A stretch of 64,000 bases of DNA from Cymbidium sinense (lineage: Eukaryota; Streptophyta; Magnoliopsida; Asparagales; Orchidaceae). This document shows, in pieces, positions 24,721 to 36,690 of the stretch. The notes under the pieces are model-generated. The model was not told the origin of the DNA, ran no database searches, and saw only the letters and a program-made list of their open reading frames with translations. The translations under genes were made by a program, and so were the position numbers. Position 1 is the stretch's first letter. Each line of letters opens with the position of its first letter. The DNA lies in assembly GCA_021442155.1 (NCBI GenBank), contig CM038214.1, positions 142,328,040 through 142,392,039 of the forward strand. The letters run 5' to 3'.

Positions 24721-25628
24721 GTAAACTTGTAGGTTTAGGTTTATTTAGTTTATTTATTTTAGTTTATTTTATTATTTTATTTTTATTTAGGTTTATTTTT
24801 ATTTTTATTTAGTTTTATTTATTTATTTTAGGTTTATTTATTTCAGTTGATTTTTTTAGGATTAGGTTTAGCTTCAACTTTTTTTAGTTTAATTTTAATT
24901 TTATTTTATGGTTTAGGTTTAGGTTTTAGGTTTTTATTTTAGGTTTATTTTCACGTATTATTTTTAAGTTTAAGTTTAGGTTTAGCTTAGTTTAGATTTA
25001 GGCTTAAGTTTTATTTATTTTAGTCTAGTTTATCTTAGTTTAGGTTTATTTTATTTTTATTTTAGGTTTAGGTAATTTTTAGTTTAGGGTTTAGGTTTTA
25101 TTTTTAATTTATTTTTAGGTTTTATCTTTAGATTTGTTTTTTAGATTTAGGTTTTTATTTTATTTTATTTTAGGTTTATTATTTTTTTATTTTAGGTTTA
25201 GTTTTTATTTTGTTTAGGTTTTTTATTTTTTTACTTTGTTTAGGTTTTTATTTATTTTATTTTAGTTTTATTTTTTTTATTTTATTTTCTCTTTAGGTTT
25301 AGGTTTAGGTTTAGGTTTTAGTTTAGGTTTTTATTTTATTTTATTTTGGTTTAGGGATTAGGGTTTAGAATAGGTTTTAGTTTTTGGGTTTAGGTTTTGG
25401 GTTTAGGGTTTATGGTTTAGGGTTTAGGTCTTAGGGTTTTAGGGTTTAGGGTTTAGGGTTTAAGGTTTAGGGTAGTAGGTTGGTTTAGGGTTTAGGGTCA
25501 ATTTTTGGGTTTTGGGTTTAGGGTTTGGGTTTTTTATTTTTTATTTTTATTTTTAGGGTTTAAGGTTTAGGTTTTATGTTTATGGTTCAGGTTTTAGTTT
25601 AGGGTTTAGGGTTTATTTTTTTCTTTTA

Positions 25629-26022
25629 AACAGAGAACAAATTCAGATTCAACATTTCTTCTTTTTGATTTCAAGTAACCAAGTTTTCTAAGACACAATG
25701 GCGATGACATAGAAAATTAGCAAGCATCAAATCAAAACTCTAGATACTAGAATCTCTGTATAGACAGTTCCATAACAACAATTATGGTGTTGTTCAATTT
25801 CCATGAACCACCTCACCTCAGTAGCGGATCCACCATCATATCCTAATCTCCCCTCCGCCACCACCACACTCTAGCTCCTCCCACCTCATAACCACCATTA
25901 TTAGACCATCACCTCCATATCCAGCACCTCAGATCCCACCACCACTAGATAACTCACCTCGCCTTACTCCACCATAGATCTAGGCAGGTTGATGGTGATG
26001 TTCATCAAATTTCCAATTCATA
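25629..26022 (-). pseudogene. GR-RBP 3' fragment, copy 8
   Basis: The + strand begins AACAGAGAACAAATTCAGAT after a T-rich run and runs through eroded UTR and exon (CCCTCCGCCACCACCAC, ACCTCCATATCCAGCACC). Many short words are lost, leaving about 393 bp. The right flank carries TTTAATTTATTTAGTTACTT, which is shared only with copies 9-11, so it belongs to their subfamily although it lies on the other side of island B. Confidence 0.72.
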
Positions 26023-26664
26023 GGATTTAGGATTAGGTTTAAATTTATTAGTTTTTAAGATTTAGGTTTATTTTTTAATTTATTTAGTTACTTCAGGTCT
26101 AGGTTTAGGGCTTAGGGTATAGGGTTTACGGTTTAGGGTTAGAGTTTAGGGTTTAATATTTAGGGTTTAGGTTTAGGTTTAGGGTTTAAAGTTTAGGTTT
26201 TAGGGTTTATACTTTTAGTTTAGGGTTTAGTTTAGGGTTTAGGGTTTAGGTTTTAGGGAGGGTTTAGGGTTTAACATTTAGGATTTAGGTTTAGGTTTAG
26301 GTTGTAAGTTTAGTGTTTAGGTTTAGTTTTAGTTTAAGGTTTAGGATTTAGGGTTTAGGTGTTTTAAAATTAATAGTTGGTTTAGTTTATTTTAGGGTTT
26401 ATTTTAAACTTTAGGTTAGTTAGTTAGGTTTAGTGTTTAGAGTTTATAGTTTAGGTTAGTTTAGGTTTAGGTTTATAGTTTTAGGTTTAGCTTTAGGGTT
26501 TAGGTTTTAGGGAGTAAACTTTAGTTTTAGTTAGTTTAGGGTTTAGGGTTTTAGGGTTTTAGGTTTAGGGTTTAGAGCTTAGGTTTAGTTAGGGTTTAGG
26601 ATGTGTTTAGGGTTTATGGTTAGTTTAGGGTTTAGGGTTTTTTAGGGTTTTGGTTTTAGGGTTT

Positions 26665-26715
26665 AGGATTTTTTTTTAAAATTAAGTAAACTAGTAGGTT
26701 TAGATTTGTTTAGTT
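26665..26715 (+). repeat. Satellite junction block (clearest example)
   Basis: A run of T followed by AAAATTAAGTAAACTAGTAGG and then the start of the T-rich domain. Related blocks occur near 758, 12759, 14079, 15618, 17149, 19197, 19974, 21168, 21682, 22601, 23661, 24720, 43201, 44387, 45329, 47535 and 53397, and, weakly, 62730. It marks the phase of the higher-order monomer. Its function is unknown. On the minus strand it reads as an A-run joined to CCCTAAA, like the poly(A) end of the GR-RBP pieces. Confidence 0.75.
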
Positions 26716-27275
26716 TCTTTTGTTTATTTAGTTTATTTTTTTATTTAATTTATTTTATTTTTTATTTTATTTTGGTTTTTTTTTATTTTATTTAGTTTAG
26801 TTTATTTATTTTAGGTTTATTTATTTTAGTTTGGTTTTTTATTTTAGTTTTTTTATTTAGGATAACAATGTTTATATTTTGGGTTAGTTTTATTTTATTA
26901 TATTTTTTTAGGTTTAGATTTTATTATTTTATTTTTATGTTTAGGATTAGGTTTTTAGTTTTATTTTTTTTTAGGTTTAGAATTTAGGTTTTTATTTTAG
27001 GTTTATTTTAAGGTTTTTTTAATAGTTTAGGTTTAGGTTTATTTTTAGTTTATTTTATTTTATTTAGTTTATGGTTTAAGTTTAATTTATTTTAGGTTTA
27101 GGTTTAGGTTTTATTTATTTTTGTTTATTTTATTTTAGTTTAGGTTTATGTTTAATTTATTTTATTTATTTTTGGTTTAGGTTTTTTTTAGCTTAGGGTT
27201 TATGTTTTATTTTTTATTTATTTTTAGGTTTATTTTTTAGGTTTAGGTTTTTTTAGTTTTTATTTTATTTAGGGT

Positions 27276-28110
27276 TTTGTGCCACCATCCTTCAAGATCT
27301 TTGATGGTAATGGGAAACCACGATAACACATTGCACACTTTAGAGTCGGTTGTTGCAACACTGGTGGCACCAACACACTCCTCTTTCGCCTTTTCATTAG
27401 CTGAATCAGGTGTTGCATTTGATTGGTACGTCGAATTGCCCAATGATTCAATGAAGACTTTTGCTGAGTTGAAGCACCTCTTCATCAAGAGGTTTGCTAA
27501 AGCTCTGTAGAGGGTGACTGTAGGTGACCTCATTATAGAGAACAGAAACTCAATGAGTCCCTTGTTGATTACAATCTTATGTGGCACAACCTAATCTTGA
27601 AATGCAAACCATAGCTATTCGAACAACATGGCATTGAGATTATTCTCAAAAATATCCATGGCCTAGTCCCCTTCATGCTTAAGGGCTTTACCATTAAAAT
27701 ATTTGAGAAATTAATCAACAAGGTGGCTAGCCTACAAGAGGAAACCAAACAGTTTCCCTTTCTCGACCAATCATCTTGGCCCAAGCCATAGAAAGTGTTT
27801 GAGAAGAAGCTAAGAATAGTTGTGTCAGTGGACAGAGAGAAGCAGTCAGCTAGAGTTCAATATGAGAGACTACAAGCTCAGCGACCACCTCCTTTCCACC
27901 ACCTCACCTCTACCACATGGCCCACATGACCATTTCCACCATCTTAACTACCTATGGAGTATTCATATTGCCATGTAGCTACTTTCCACCTACTCTTCGA
28001 TATATTCAATAATCCATATTCATTCAAGGAGGTACTTAGTAAAATCTTTAAGAATCTCTGTGAAACGATGTTTAGTTACGAGCCTAAGGGAGGAGGAAGT
28101 GGGCAAGAAC
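27276..28110 (+). pseudogene. Ty3/gypsy gag (retrotransposon gag domain)
   Basis: Starts mid-domain with PPSFKIFDGNGKPR. A frameshift leads to HSSFAFSLAESGVAFDWYVE, LPNDSMKTFAELKHLFIKRF (27390-27507), the conserved AFDWY...F..RF pattern of plant gypsy gag. A second frameshift leads to NESLVDYNLMWHNLILKCKP and GIEIILKNIHGL (about 27550-27665). Gag forms the particle that packages element RNA. Most of the N-terminus is missing. Stops occur at 27350-27450 and after KAL (27508-27510). Confidence 0.85.
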
Positions 28111-29400
28111 CATGATCCTAGCTATTGCCCTACCATGCATGTTATGTATTAGAAGATTGTATCACTTTTTTACTAGCTTGCAGAGCTACAAGTTGGGAGC
28201 CATAGTTATCCGTAAGGAATACTTATTAGAACAACAAGATAGTTTTGGTAGAGTAATCCTTGGGGATACTTGCGATCCTGTTAAGACCAAAGAAGTTGAG
28301 GATATCTCCCTATCCCAAAGCTCTAAGAAGCTCATTTCTAAAATCAAGAAGCTTTCCTTGCAGGTGAAGTAAAAACCTCCAACACCAAGGAAGGTTTACT
28401 AGTTGCAAAACTTCGAGGAGGGTGACAGTGAGCGACTCATACTTGCAGGGATAGTCGGTTACTGTCATCGAGTCTAGTATTCCATCCACCATTGCATCTA
28501 CCACCTTTTCTATTAGCTCCTCTTCTACTGGCATGTGTGTTGTATCTATGGATAAGGGCACTAAATCCTATACTCTGCTTACTTTACTTTATTTCAATCA
28601 TGTACGTCCACCCAAAAAAAATTTAATGAAGAAAGATGATTCTACTTATATATTGTCAACTTCTGATACTCTTAATTTTATTCTTATTGAAAACTCTCTA
28701 AGTCTAAATAAAAATAATATCTATAGTAGTTCAAAACCTTTCCTTTCATATTTAGAGTTGAACTATCCTTCTTTGAATCAATCAAGTTAACCTCTTGAGA
28801 TTGACTTGGAGTCAACTTACTCTGAGGATCCCATAGGAGAAGTTGTAGGTATGATGAGCGTTAAACTTTCCACAAGCTCATCATTCCAAGAAGTCACTGT
28901 CAATCTACATGGTGGCAAGTTCTACCTCTAGGGTAGCACCTGAATAATGAAGCAAGTCATTGGTTCCAATGTAGATAGTCCCTCCATAGGATGCTTCACC
29001 TATGGATATGCTTGTGGAGGACCAAGCTAGAGTTGATTACAATGTCCTAGCTCACCTTAGAAAGTTTCCAGCTAAGTTAAGCATATATGATGCTTTTGTA
29101 TTATGCAAAGAGATGAGAAAAACTCTAATCAAAGCCTTACTTGAGCTAGAGATATGCTTAGCTCATTGATACTAAAGAGGAGGCATGCCACTCGAAGACA
29201 TCTTAAGAGTTACATTTATGAATACTACTCCAGGGATGACGGGCACAACCTATATTATAGTGGATGTTGGCGGTCATATCGGTGTTCTGTTGACCATGTA
29301 TATCAGTCAACATTATGAGTCTAAGAACCCTTTCCTACTTGATGATCAACATCTCCAAACTCCAAAAAGAAAGGATGATGTTGAGAGGATTCAATGAACA
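28111..29400 (+). pseudogene. gag-protease linker and protease N-terminal part (B)
   Basis: Open pieces lie at 28112-28372 and 28533-28790 (both of unknown fold) and 29185-29397. The last contains GTTYIIVDVGGHIGVLLTMY, which lies where plant gypsy proteases have LYV...VGG..V...LVD-GSA; the catalytic DTG/DGS motif itself is not intact. The region 28105-29430 is closely matched by 1195-2430 in island A. The call for the protease part is moderate; the two upstream pieces are assigned only by position. Confidence 0.6.
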
Positions 29401-32007
29401 AGGCGAGAGGGCCATGTGGTGTTTATTTTTGGATGTATGGGGGCAGACACCACGTAGATCGTAGGGGGGTACTTTTTGAGGTGATTAGGTATAATATTAA
29501 GATATGATGTACTATCTCAAAAGATAAAGACATCACCATACAGTGGACCTAATCACATAATAAGGACTCCTAAGGCATGATGAGTCTTCGAATGTACCAA
29601 TGATTTTTCCCCTACTTTACATGGATGAATAAAGTAGGGTTTATATTAAACTAAGTTCTTTAGTTCCCTATGGAGGATGGCCTCCATAGCTAATTACATC
29701 TTAGAAAATAAAATTTCTTAAGAATACTCTCGATTAAAGTAGACAATTATCATCTCCAAAGATTTCAAGGTTAGACTATCAAAGGATTGGTTGTATTTGG
29801 AAAATCAATTAGGAAAGTTCAAGGAGAAGACTTATTTTTGGAATTCAAATGAAATAAGTAAGAAATGCTCATGATATTAGGAAGCCTGGTGAGCATTCCA
29901 ATCTATCTTATAGTTGGGCTTTATAATTTTGAAGTTAAGGAGATTTATATGTTTTGAGTTGAAATTTAATTAGATTACTAGGGCTTATAATCCACCAACA
30001 CAAGGTTGTGGGAATGCCTATGAGGTGAGGATTTATGCTCGTAGCCCAAGAGAAATAACTTCCTCTGATCCTAAATCTATCAAGCTTTAGTATGAGCTAT
30101 AGCACGACCTAAATCTAAGTGACAGGTGGACATAAGAATTTAACTCCATGGAGAGAATAAATTGTCTAACTTCTGGACTTATAACCAAATCGAGTGGGCA
30201 TCAACTAACTCCTCCTATGATTTTAAAACTGTGTAGTCTAGTCTTATGAATTGCAAGATAGTTAGGGTAGTTATTTAATTAGAAAGAGATTAAAGTCCTA
30301 AGCACACTCCCTAAGAAACTAGAGCATGAGTGATATGAGCATATGACTTAATTTATAGATGCAAAATCTTTTCAAATTTTATTTATTTTAGACACTTCAT
30401 TTTGACAGAGGATTTAGGATTTCTTATGCCTAAATGCATGATAAAATAGGTTATGAGTCAAATCAGCTAGAAGAAGGTGTTCTCCGCCAGAAGGGATGCC
30501 CTCACAGGTCAAGCATTCATTTATCTTGTAAAGATAAAAATCCTTCATGTTCATGAGAGAAAGAATATGCATGCATGATGTTAAACATACAACCATATAG
30601 CTAAAGAGTTGCTAAATATTTTAATTATCTTATTTATGTCTTAGGATTTATGATGAGGTTATGGGTTGTTTAAAATTTAATTATGAGTGATTAGTTGGGT
30701 AGAAAAATTATTTTTATCCTAATAGCCTAATCGTATCCAAGCAATATATTAAAGTACCAATCATTTAAGAAATTATGAAAAGTATGCCATCTAATGCACA
30801 ATGTAAACATAACATCAACAAATTATATAAACTATCATAAGAATAAAAGTAGTGTGGTTTATTTTGGTTGTACAGAGAGAGAAAAGATGGGTAGCCTACC
30901 ATTATATAGAATATGAAAGAATAATTATAGTTGTATTAAATGCAATGGTGGTCTTCTTTCTTCATATCTCCATTTTGATTTGGATGGTGCTTGCTTCAAA
31001 GGCATCCTGGGCGGCGCAGATAAAACCTTCTCTTATAATCCATCCCCATAGCACTAATCCTAATTCCTATTGCAAAATTACATTTATATGGAAAAAGTAA
31101 ATCTAACAACACTCAGAATAGAGGTTAGCTAATATATATATAATCCCAAGTAGTTGTATTTATAATTTGGACTTAGCACCCTACTGGATGGGTAACAAAA
31201 CTTATCTAACTTGGATTATGCTTAAGGGAAAGAGAATTCACATTTATTTTTAAGCATCCTTAAGCATAATTTCTATAGAAAATATGATTAGGAAATATTG
31301 GCCTATCATCCAGTCTACAAAGAATACACCCTAACATCCAATCTAAAAGAATACATCATAAAATAAAATATACATCACATCATACAACATCCTAACTTAG
31401 AGCTAGAAGTGGTGACTTAATTTTTATGTGTGTATTAAGGCCTATGAGGTAAGTCTTGTTAGGCATTAGTGTTGTATTTTTTAAGTGTAGAATGACTCAA
31501 TTTAACATGAAGGCTAATTTCACTTGAAGTAGTTTAATTGATTTGAGAAATTTAATTTGTGTTTTCTTTTATTTCAGTTTATTACACTTAGAAACTAAGT
31601 GTTATAAAGAGAGGAAAAGAAGATTGCCATCTTTCATTCCTACCTTAAGTCATTTTCTAAAGTATATTAATTTGATTTAGTTCTCTTTAGTGAATGGCTC
31701 ATTAAAGATTTAATTAATCCTAAGTTTAGGTTCACTTTAAATAATCATATTCAAAATGAAAGGCATCTTAAGATTAATTTAATTGAATTACTACCACATG
31801 ACATATATTAAATCATTCTTTTCCATCACATGTAACATGCATATGATTTAATCTTAAGTGTATCTATACATGCAACATATTTTAGCACACTTAAATAATG
31901 AATGTATGTGTATGTTTAAAATTTATATTTTATTTGATTAAATTATTTAAATATATTAATTTAAAACTTTATCCAATTCTTATACAAGAAGGACATAAGA
32001 ATGAAAT

Positions 32008-32600
32008 TAAATAGGCCTGTGATGTTGTTAAACCAGGGAAGTAAGGTAATCAAATGACCTCCTTGGAGCTAAAGCGTATTATTCTAATGATGTCTAATAT
32101 ATACCCATTTGCATTCAAACATATGTAAATTCATATATATATATATATGAAGTAAGCTCCAAATCATATGGCTAATTAATTCAACCACTTAGTCAATTAT
32201 GAATGCATGCAATTTTAATGTAAAATGGGATTTTCATTCACTAATCACATATACATACATGTACAAAGATATAGGCAAGTACATGTCATTATTGTTAAAC
32301 AGGTGAGGTAATCAATCAAGGACCTCCTTGGGGTTAACTAAAAAGTATTCTTGGGAAGTCGGACTATATACTTGCTTTTGTTGAACACACATGGATGTAT
32401 ACATAAATGAGGGAAAAGAAAACCATGTAGATACATATTTTTTGATTGAATCATATATATGAATTAAAGCTCTATCCAAATTCTAATGTTGAAATACATA
32501 AAATTGAAATAAATAAAATGTACATGTTGTTGTTAAACTAGGGAAGTGATGTAATCAAAAACCTCTTCCTGGATGTCCAAACTATATATTACCCATTACC
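32008..32600 (+). repeat. Three ~100-bp subrepeats (B)
   Basis: Counterparts of the triplet at 4979-5610, here at about 32008-32110, 32272-32365 and 32512-32595. They share AATCAAATGACCTCCTTGG (intact in the first, eroded in the second and third) and the ACTATAT box. The third has lost the middle of the unit. Confidence 0.75.
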
Positions 32601-33309
32601 ATTCTATACACATGAATAGAGAGAGAGAACCCTTCATACACTTAATCTATAAACACATGCATTTCTTATATTTATAACTAATATATTATTATTCATTTAT
32701 AAGCTTTTAAAAAATATGTTTGTATTTAATAGTGATAATACACATATATTAAATTAAATCAACAAATGCAAGCTTACATAAAAGAAATCCATTTTATTTT
32801 ACTTGATTTTGAAAGGATGGATGCATGGATTCAAATGACATACCAAATTTAACATGATTGGAAAGACAATAAAATATAAGCATGTGATTCATTCAACCAA
32901 ACTAGTTCTTAAGGATAATCAAATCAAATAAGATTATTTAAAGTGAAGCTTCTTTATTAATTAAGTTTTGGATTTAATTTGATTTAAAGAGAAATCATCA
33001 CTTATTGTTTTAAACCCATTCCCATATTAATGATTTGATTTAATTTAAGAAAATGTAATTAAGTTCATTTATGGGTTTTAAGTTGAACCCTTAATTAGAT
33101 GAATTAATCACCCTTACCTATGTCACCTTAATGTAATTAACTAAATAATTATGAGCCAACATGAAATGCATAGAAAATAAACTTGCAATGATCTTAGGAA
33201 ATAAAAGGGTCTAATGCAATTGGCTCATGATTAATAGTTAATCAGATTAAAGACTTAAATTAATCTTATGGTTTTCCCATGATTTAATTAATTAAGGTCT
33301 GATGAGATT

Positions 33310-34949
33310 ATAATTTTAATTTGATTAAGAGATTTAAGTAATTAGTTAAATCTTAATTAATTTCATTTTTAAAAAAGGTGAATATTCCTTAGTTCACTTA
33401 CTTTTGAACAATGATTAATAAACTTAACTAATCAATTTGTTATTGGTCATGGGATTAATTAATTATTAATTAACTTAAAATAGTAGTTAAGGTTTAATTA
33501 GTCAATTTTCCTAATTAAGTGAGCAAAAAATCAAAAGTAAATCATAGGAGGTAGAGGTCATCCCATTAAATTAACCAACAAAATTTAGGATTAATTGCTC
33601 AAGTAATTAAGGAGTAATTAAACTAATAAATTTTTAAACTTAAAGCTTTATTACTATCCAAAATTAGTTAAGATCATTTTTAATTAATTCTCCTCAGATA
33701 CCTTTAAAATGAGTATTTATTAGCATTTTAATATTTGATGATTTTTATGATTTTTTAGAAGTTTCACCATTAAAATGATTAATTAAGCCTTATTAAAACT
33801 AATCTTGTTGGCACCACATGGCGTGGTGATGCGGCGTGCTTTCCATGTGGCTCTACATGATTAGCTACTTAAAACTTACCCAACTCAATTCCTACATCAT
33901 GGCGGAGGACGTGCTTTCTCATCCGCCATCCGAACTAAGATCGAATGCCAATGATTAATCCCACATCTTAATAGGATTAAATCAGATCTATCTAGTTGAT
34001 CTAATCATGATCATTTTGATCACTAAATGAACAATGTGACTCACGAGTGAGGATAATGGAGTCCATTTGCCATTGCTCTTGATCTAAGCTTACGAGCTCA
34101 GATCAACTCCAAAGTATCCACACCATGACATCAGCGGAGGATCCAAATCAAGATCACATGAGATGCAAGTTTTCTTCAAAAATCTCCAACCAATTTTTAG
34201 CTAAGTATCAATTTTGGAAGCATACCTTGCCAGAGCTCAAGAACGGTGGCTCAAATGATTGAGGAAGCTTCATCTAGTGGAGATGAAGCCCTATTGAGGA
34301 ATAATTGGATCAATTCCTCGATGTTCACTAGGAAGGCCATGAACCGATGATTTGGAGCTCTCTTTGACCAAAGTCCCACCTCTAGTGCTCAAGAAGCTTG
34401 GGAGATGATTCGTTCTTGCTTTCGAGAGGCCTTGGGAAGGTGCAAGTTAATTTGAGTTTGATAGAAATGGAAGTTAGGTCAAAAAAATTTTGTAGGATGG
34501 GAATGGCATTTTTGATGAGGAACAAGTTTGGGAGCTTATGGAATATGTAGCTTGTCTTGGGTAGGGATTTGAGGAATTATTTTGTGTGTGTTTGAGTGAA
34601 TGAGGGGTATACCCCTTCATCTTGATCAAATAGTGGGATTAGGTTTGGCTTCTAATGGCCATCTAACCATCTCAGGGAGTCATGGGTGGTAGGGATGAGG
34701 TGAGTTGACTCGGCTTGGTTGGTTGAAGGTATAGAGGTGGATGCTAAGAAGGAATCATGGGTGTCATATGAGTTTCAAATGCTCCAATGGGGAAGGTGAG
34801 GTGATTTTACCTCCCATGGGTCATGGTCAACCACCCTGGGTCGGTAAGTGTCCTAGGTGCTTAGGTGGACCAATGGGAGAGTACCATGTTGCCAAGGAAT
34901 GGAAATGACCACTAACATGTGTGATTTATCTCATGTGATGCCCTTAACC
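33310..34949 (+). other. Unique section of the nested insertion, LTR-like composition
   Basis: Less AT-biased than its surroundings (for example ACCACATGGCGTGGTGATGC at about 33813). Around 34130-34900 there are many stops in all frames and no protein similarity. The base composition and the change of texture on both sides would fit an LTR of the inserted element. No TG...CA pair or second copy of the section was found in the window, so the call stays open. Confidence 0.35.
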
Positions 34950-36600
34950 TAAGGGTAGAATGATCATTTAACATTGGATATGCTTTGGGCAAATTTTAAT
35001 TGAGCCAAAACTTGGTTAGCCCAAATTTCAAGTCAATTGCAGTTGATTTGGTTAGGTTTGGCTCAATTTGGCTAATTTAGGTCATATTGGGTTATTTTGG
35101 GTCAAGTTAACCAATTGGTCAAACTAGGTTTGGTAAAGTTCATATGATCATTTGGGATGTTTTGGTTTAATTAGTTTGGTTTAGTTTGGCTTAGATTTTA
35201 TTTTGGCTCATTTGAATTCATTTGGGTCAAATGGGTTAAGTTGACCATTTGACCAAGTTGACCAAATTGGCATGGGTTGGGTGTTGGTTTGGGTTTAGTT
35301 GATCAATTGAAGATGATTGTATTCTTAGGTTTCAATTAATTTGAATTTGGTTTTGATTTAGGCCAACCTGAACCTTTAGGTGAATTTGGGCTAAGTAGCT
35401 CAATTGGGTTCAATTGGGTCCAATCATGGCTTTGGTTAAGTTCAAAATCAATTTGGAATGAACTTGAGCCATTGGTTTACAATCAATTTGGTTTATATTT
35501 TGATTTGATCCAATTTGGTCTTTTAGGTCAATTTTCATGTCAATAGGGCCAATTGGGTTTGGTTTGACTCAATTGAAGGTGAAGTCATATTCAAATATTA
35601 ATAATTTGGTATGAATCATTGGTTTCAAATTTGACTTAAGTTGCAATTTGGTTTGGTTTGGGTTCATATGGTAAGTTGACTTGGCCAAATGAGTTGACTT
35701 GGTTTGACCCAATTTATGATAATTTATCAAAGGGTGATCATCAATCATGATGTAAGGTTTTGATGGGCTTGGTTCAATTGAATTTATCTAGGATTAGAAC
35801 TTGGCTTAAATAGGTCAAATTGGCCACTTTAGATCTAGTGGACCAATTGGGATTAGTTGGCTTGATTTTGGGTTGTTTAGTTTAGCATATGGATTTGAGA
35901 TTGATATATAAATTCAATTGCAATTGGCTTTGGTTCAAATGGGTTTTGGTTCATTTGAACATTTCAAGTCAATAGGGTTAAGTTGGGTTTGACTTGGGCT
36001 GATTTTGGTTTGGCTTGATGATTGTAGATTTAATTTATATTTTTGAATATGATTGAAGGTATGATTTATTCATGAGAAAATCAATTTAATTTGGGTTTTG
36101 GAATGAAGGAATTTGCTAATTGAGTCATGTGGCTTAGGTTTGGATTTTGATTTGGTTTGATTTAGTTTTGATGATTTAAATGTTTATTTCATTTAAATTT
36201 GTGAAGATGATTGAAAATATGATTGATTTGTGAGAAAATAAATTGAGTTTGACTTGATTTAATTGTCTAAGTTCATGGGATAGGTTATATGGCTTAGGAA
36301 GGGTTTTGATTTAATTTGATTTAGTTTTGATCATTTAAATGTAGATTTGATTTATATTTAAGAAGATGATTGAAGATATAAATGGATTATGAGAAAATCA
36401 AATAATTTCAAATTGATTTGGATTAAGATTTGGTTAAGTCCATGGGATAGGTCATATGGCTTATGAAGGGTTTCAAGTTTGGATTTAATCATGGGCTTCA
36501 ATCATTTTATTTGAATTTGGGTTTGATTTGGATTTGAATTTGAGGTTGAATTTGAGGTTGGTTTGAGAAGGTGAACATGGATAGGATTTGGGTTGTGGGA
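34950..36600 (+). repeat. Degenerate TTTGGGTCAA-type repetitive tract (B)
   Basis: About 1.65 kb in which words such as TTTGGGTCAA, CAATTTGG, GGTTTGATTT and AATTGGGTT recur without a fixed period. It is G- and T-rich and C-poor on the + strand, like the satellite but with different words. Longer units are visible: a phrase like GATTGAAGATATGATTGATT...GAGAAAATCAATT recurs about four times at 36040-36420, roughly 120-170 bp apart. Part of it is repeated in island C (50690-51720). Confidence 0.65.
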
Positions 36601-36690
36601 TTGGATTTAATCCCTAAGGCATAACCTAATCCTATGGTTAACCCTTCTAAGTCTTTAAGCTTTGGTTAAGTGTTTACCTAATTATTATAA

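Larger units (their letters stand above)
10681..27275 (+). repeat. Telomere-like higher-order satellite, block 2 (largest)
   Basis: A 16.6-kb array made of T-rich domains in which the same order of TTTA/TTTTA/TTTAGG words recurs, alternating with TTTAGGG-rich domains. It carries GR-RBP fragments 2-8. Junction blocks lie near 12759, 14079, 15618, 17149, 19197, 19974, 21168, 21682, 22601, 23661, 24720 and 26685. Where no GR-RBP piece is present the spacing is 1059-1060 bp (22601-24720); with one it is about 1.32-1.54 kb (12759-17149). Perfect TTTAGGG runs are short, usually under five units. Variant TTAGGG and TTAGGGG units occur near 17930-17980. I see no gene apart from the listed fragments. 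Confidence 0.88.
29401..36690 (+). mobile_element. 7.3-kb non-coding insertion in the gypsy protease (B)
   Basis: It separates the protease N-part (ending about 29400) from the C-part (LGRPWIHEN at about 36870). Nothing in it looks like protein-coding sequence. Three sections can be told apart: 29440-33309, also present in island A; 33310-34900, a less AT-biased section; and 34950-36600, repetitive TTTGGGTCAA-type DNA. Size and lack of coding fit a large non-autonomous LTR element, but the ends could not be located and no target-site duplication was confirmed. Confidence 0.5.
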
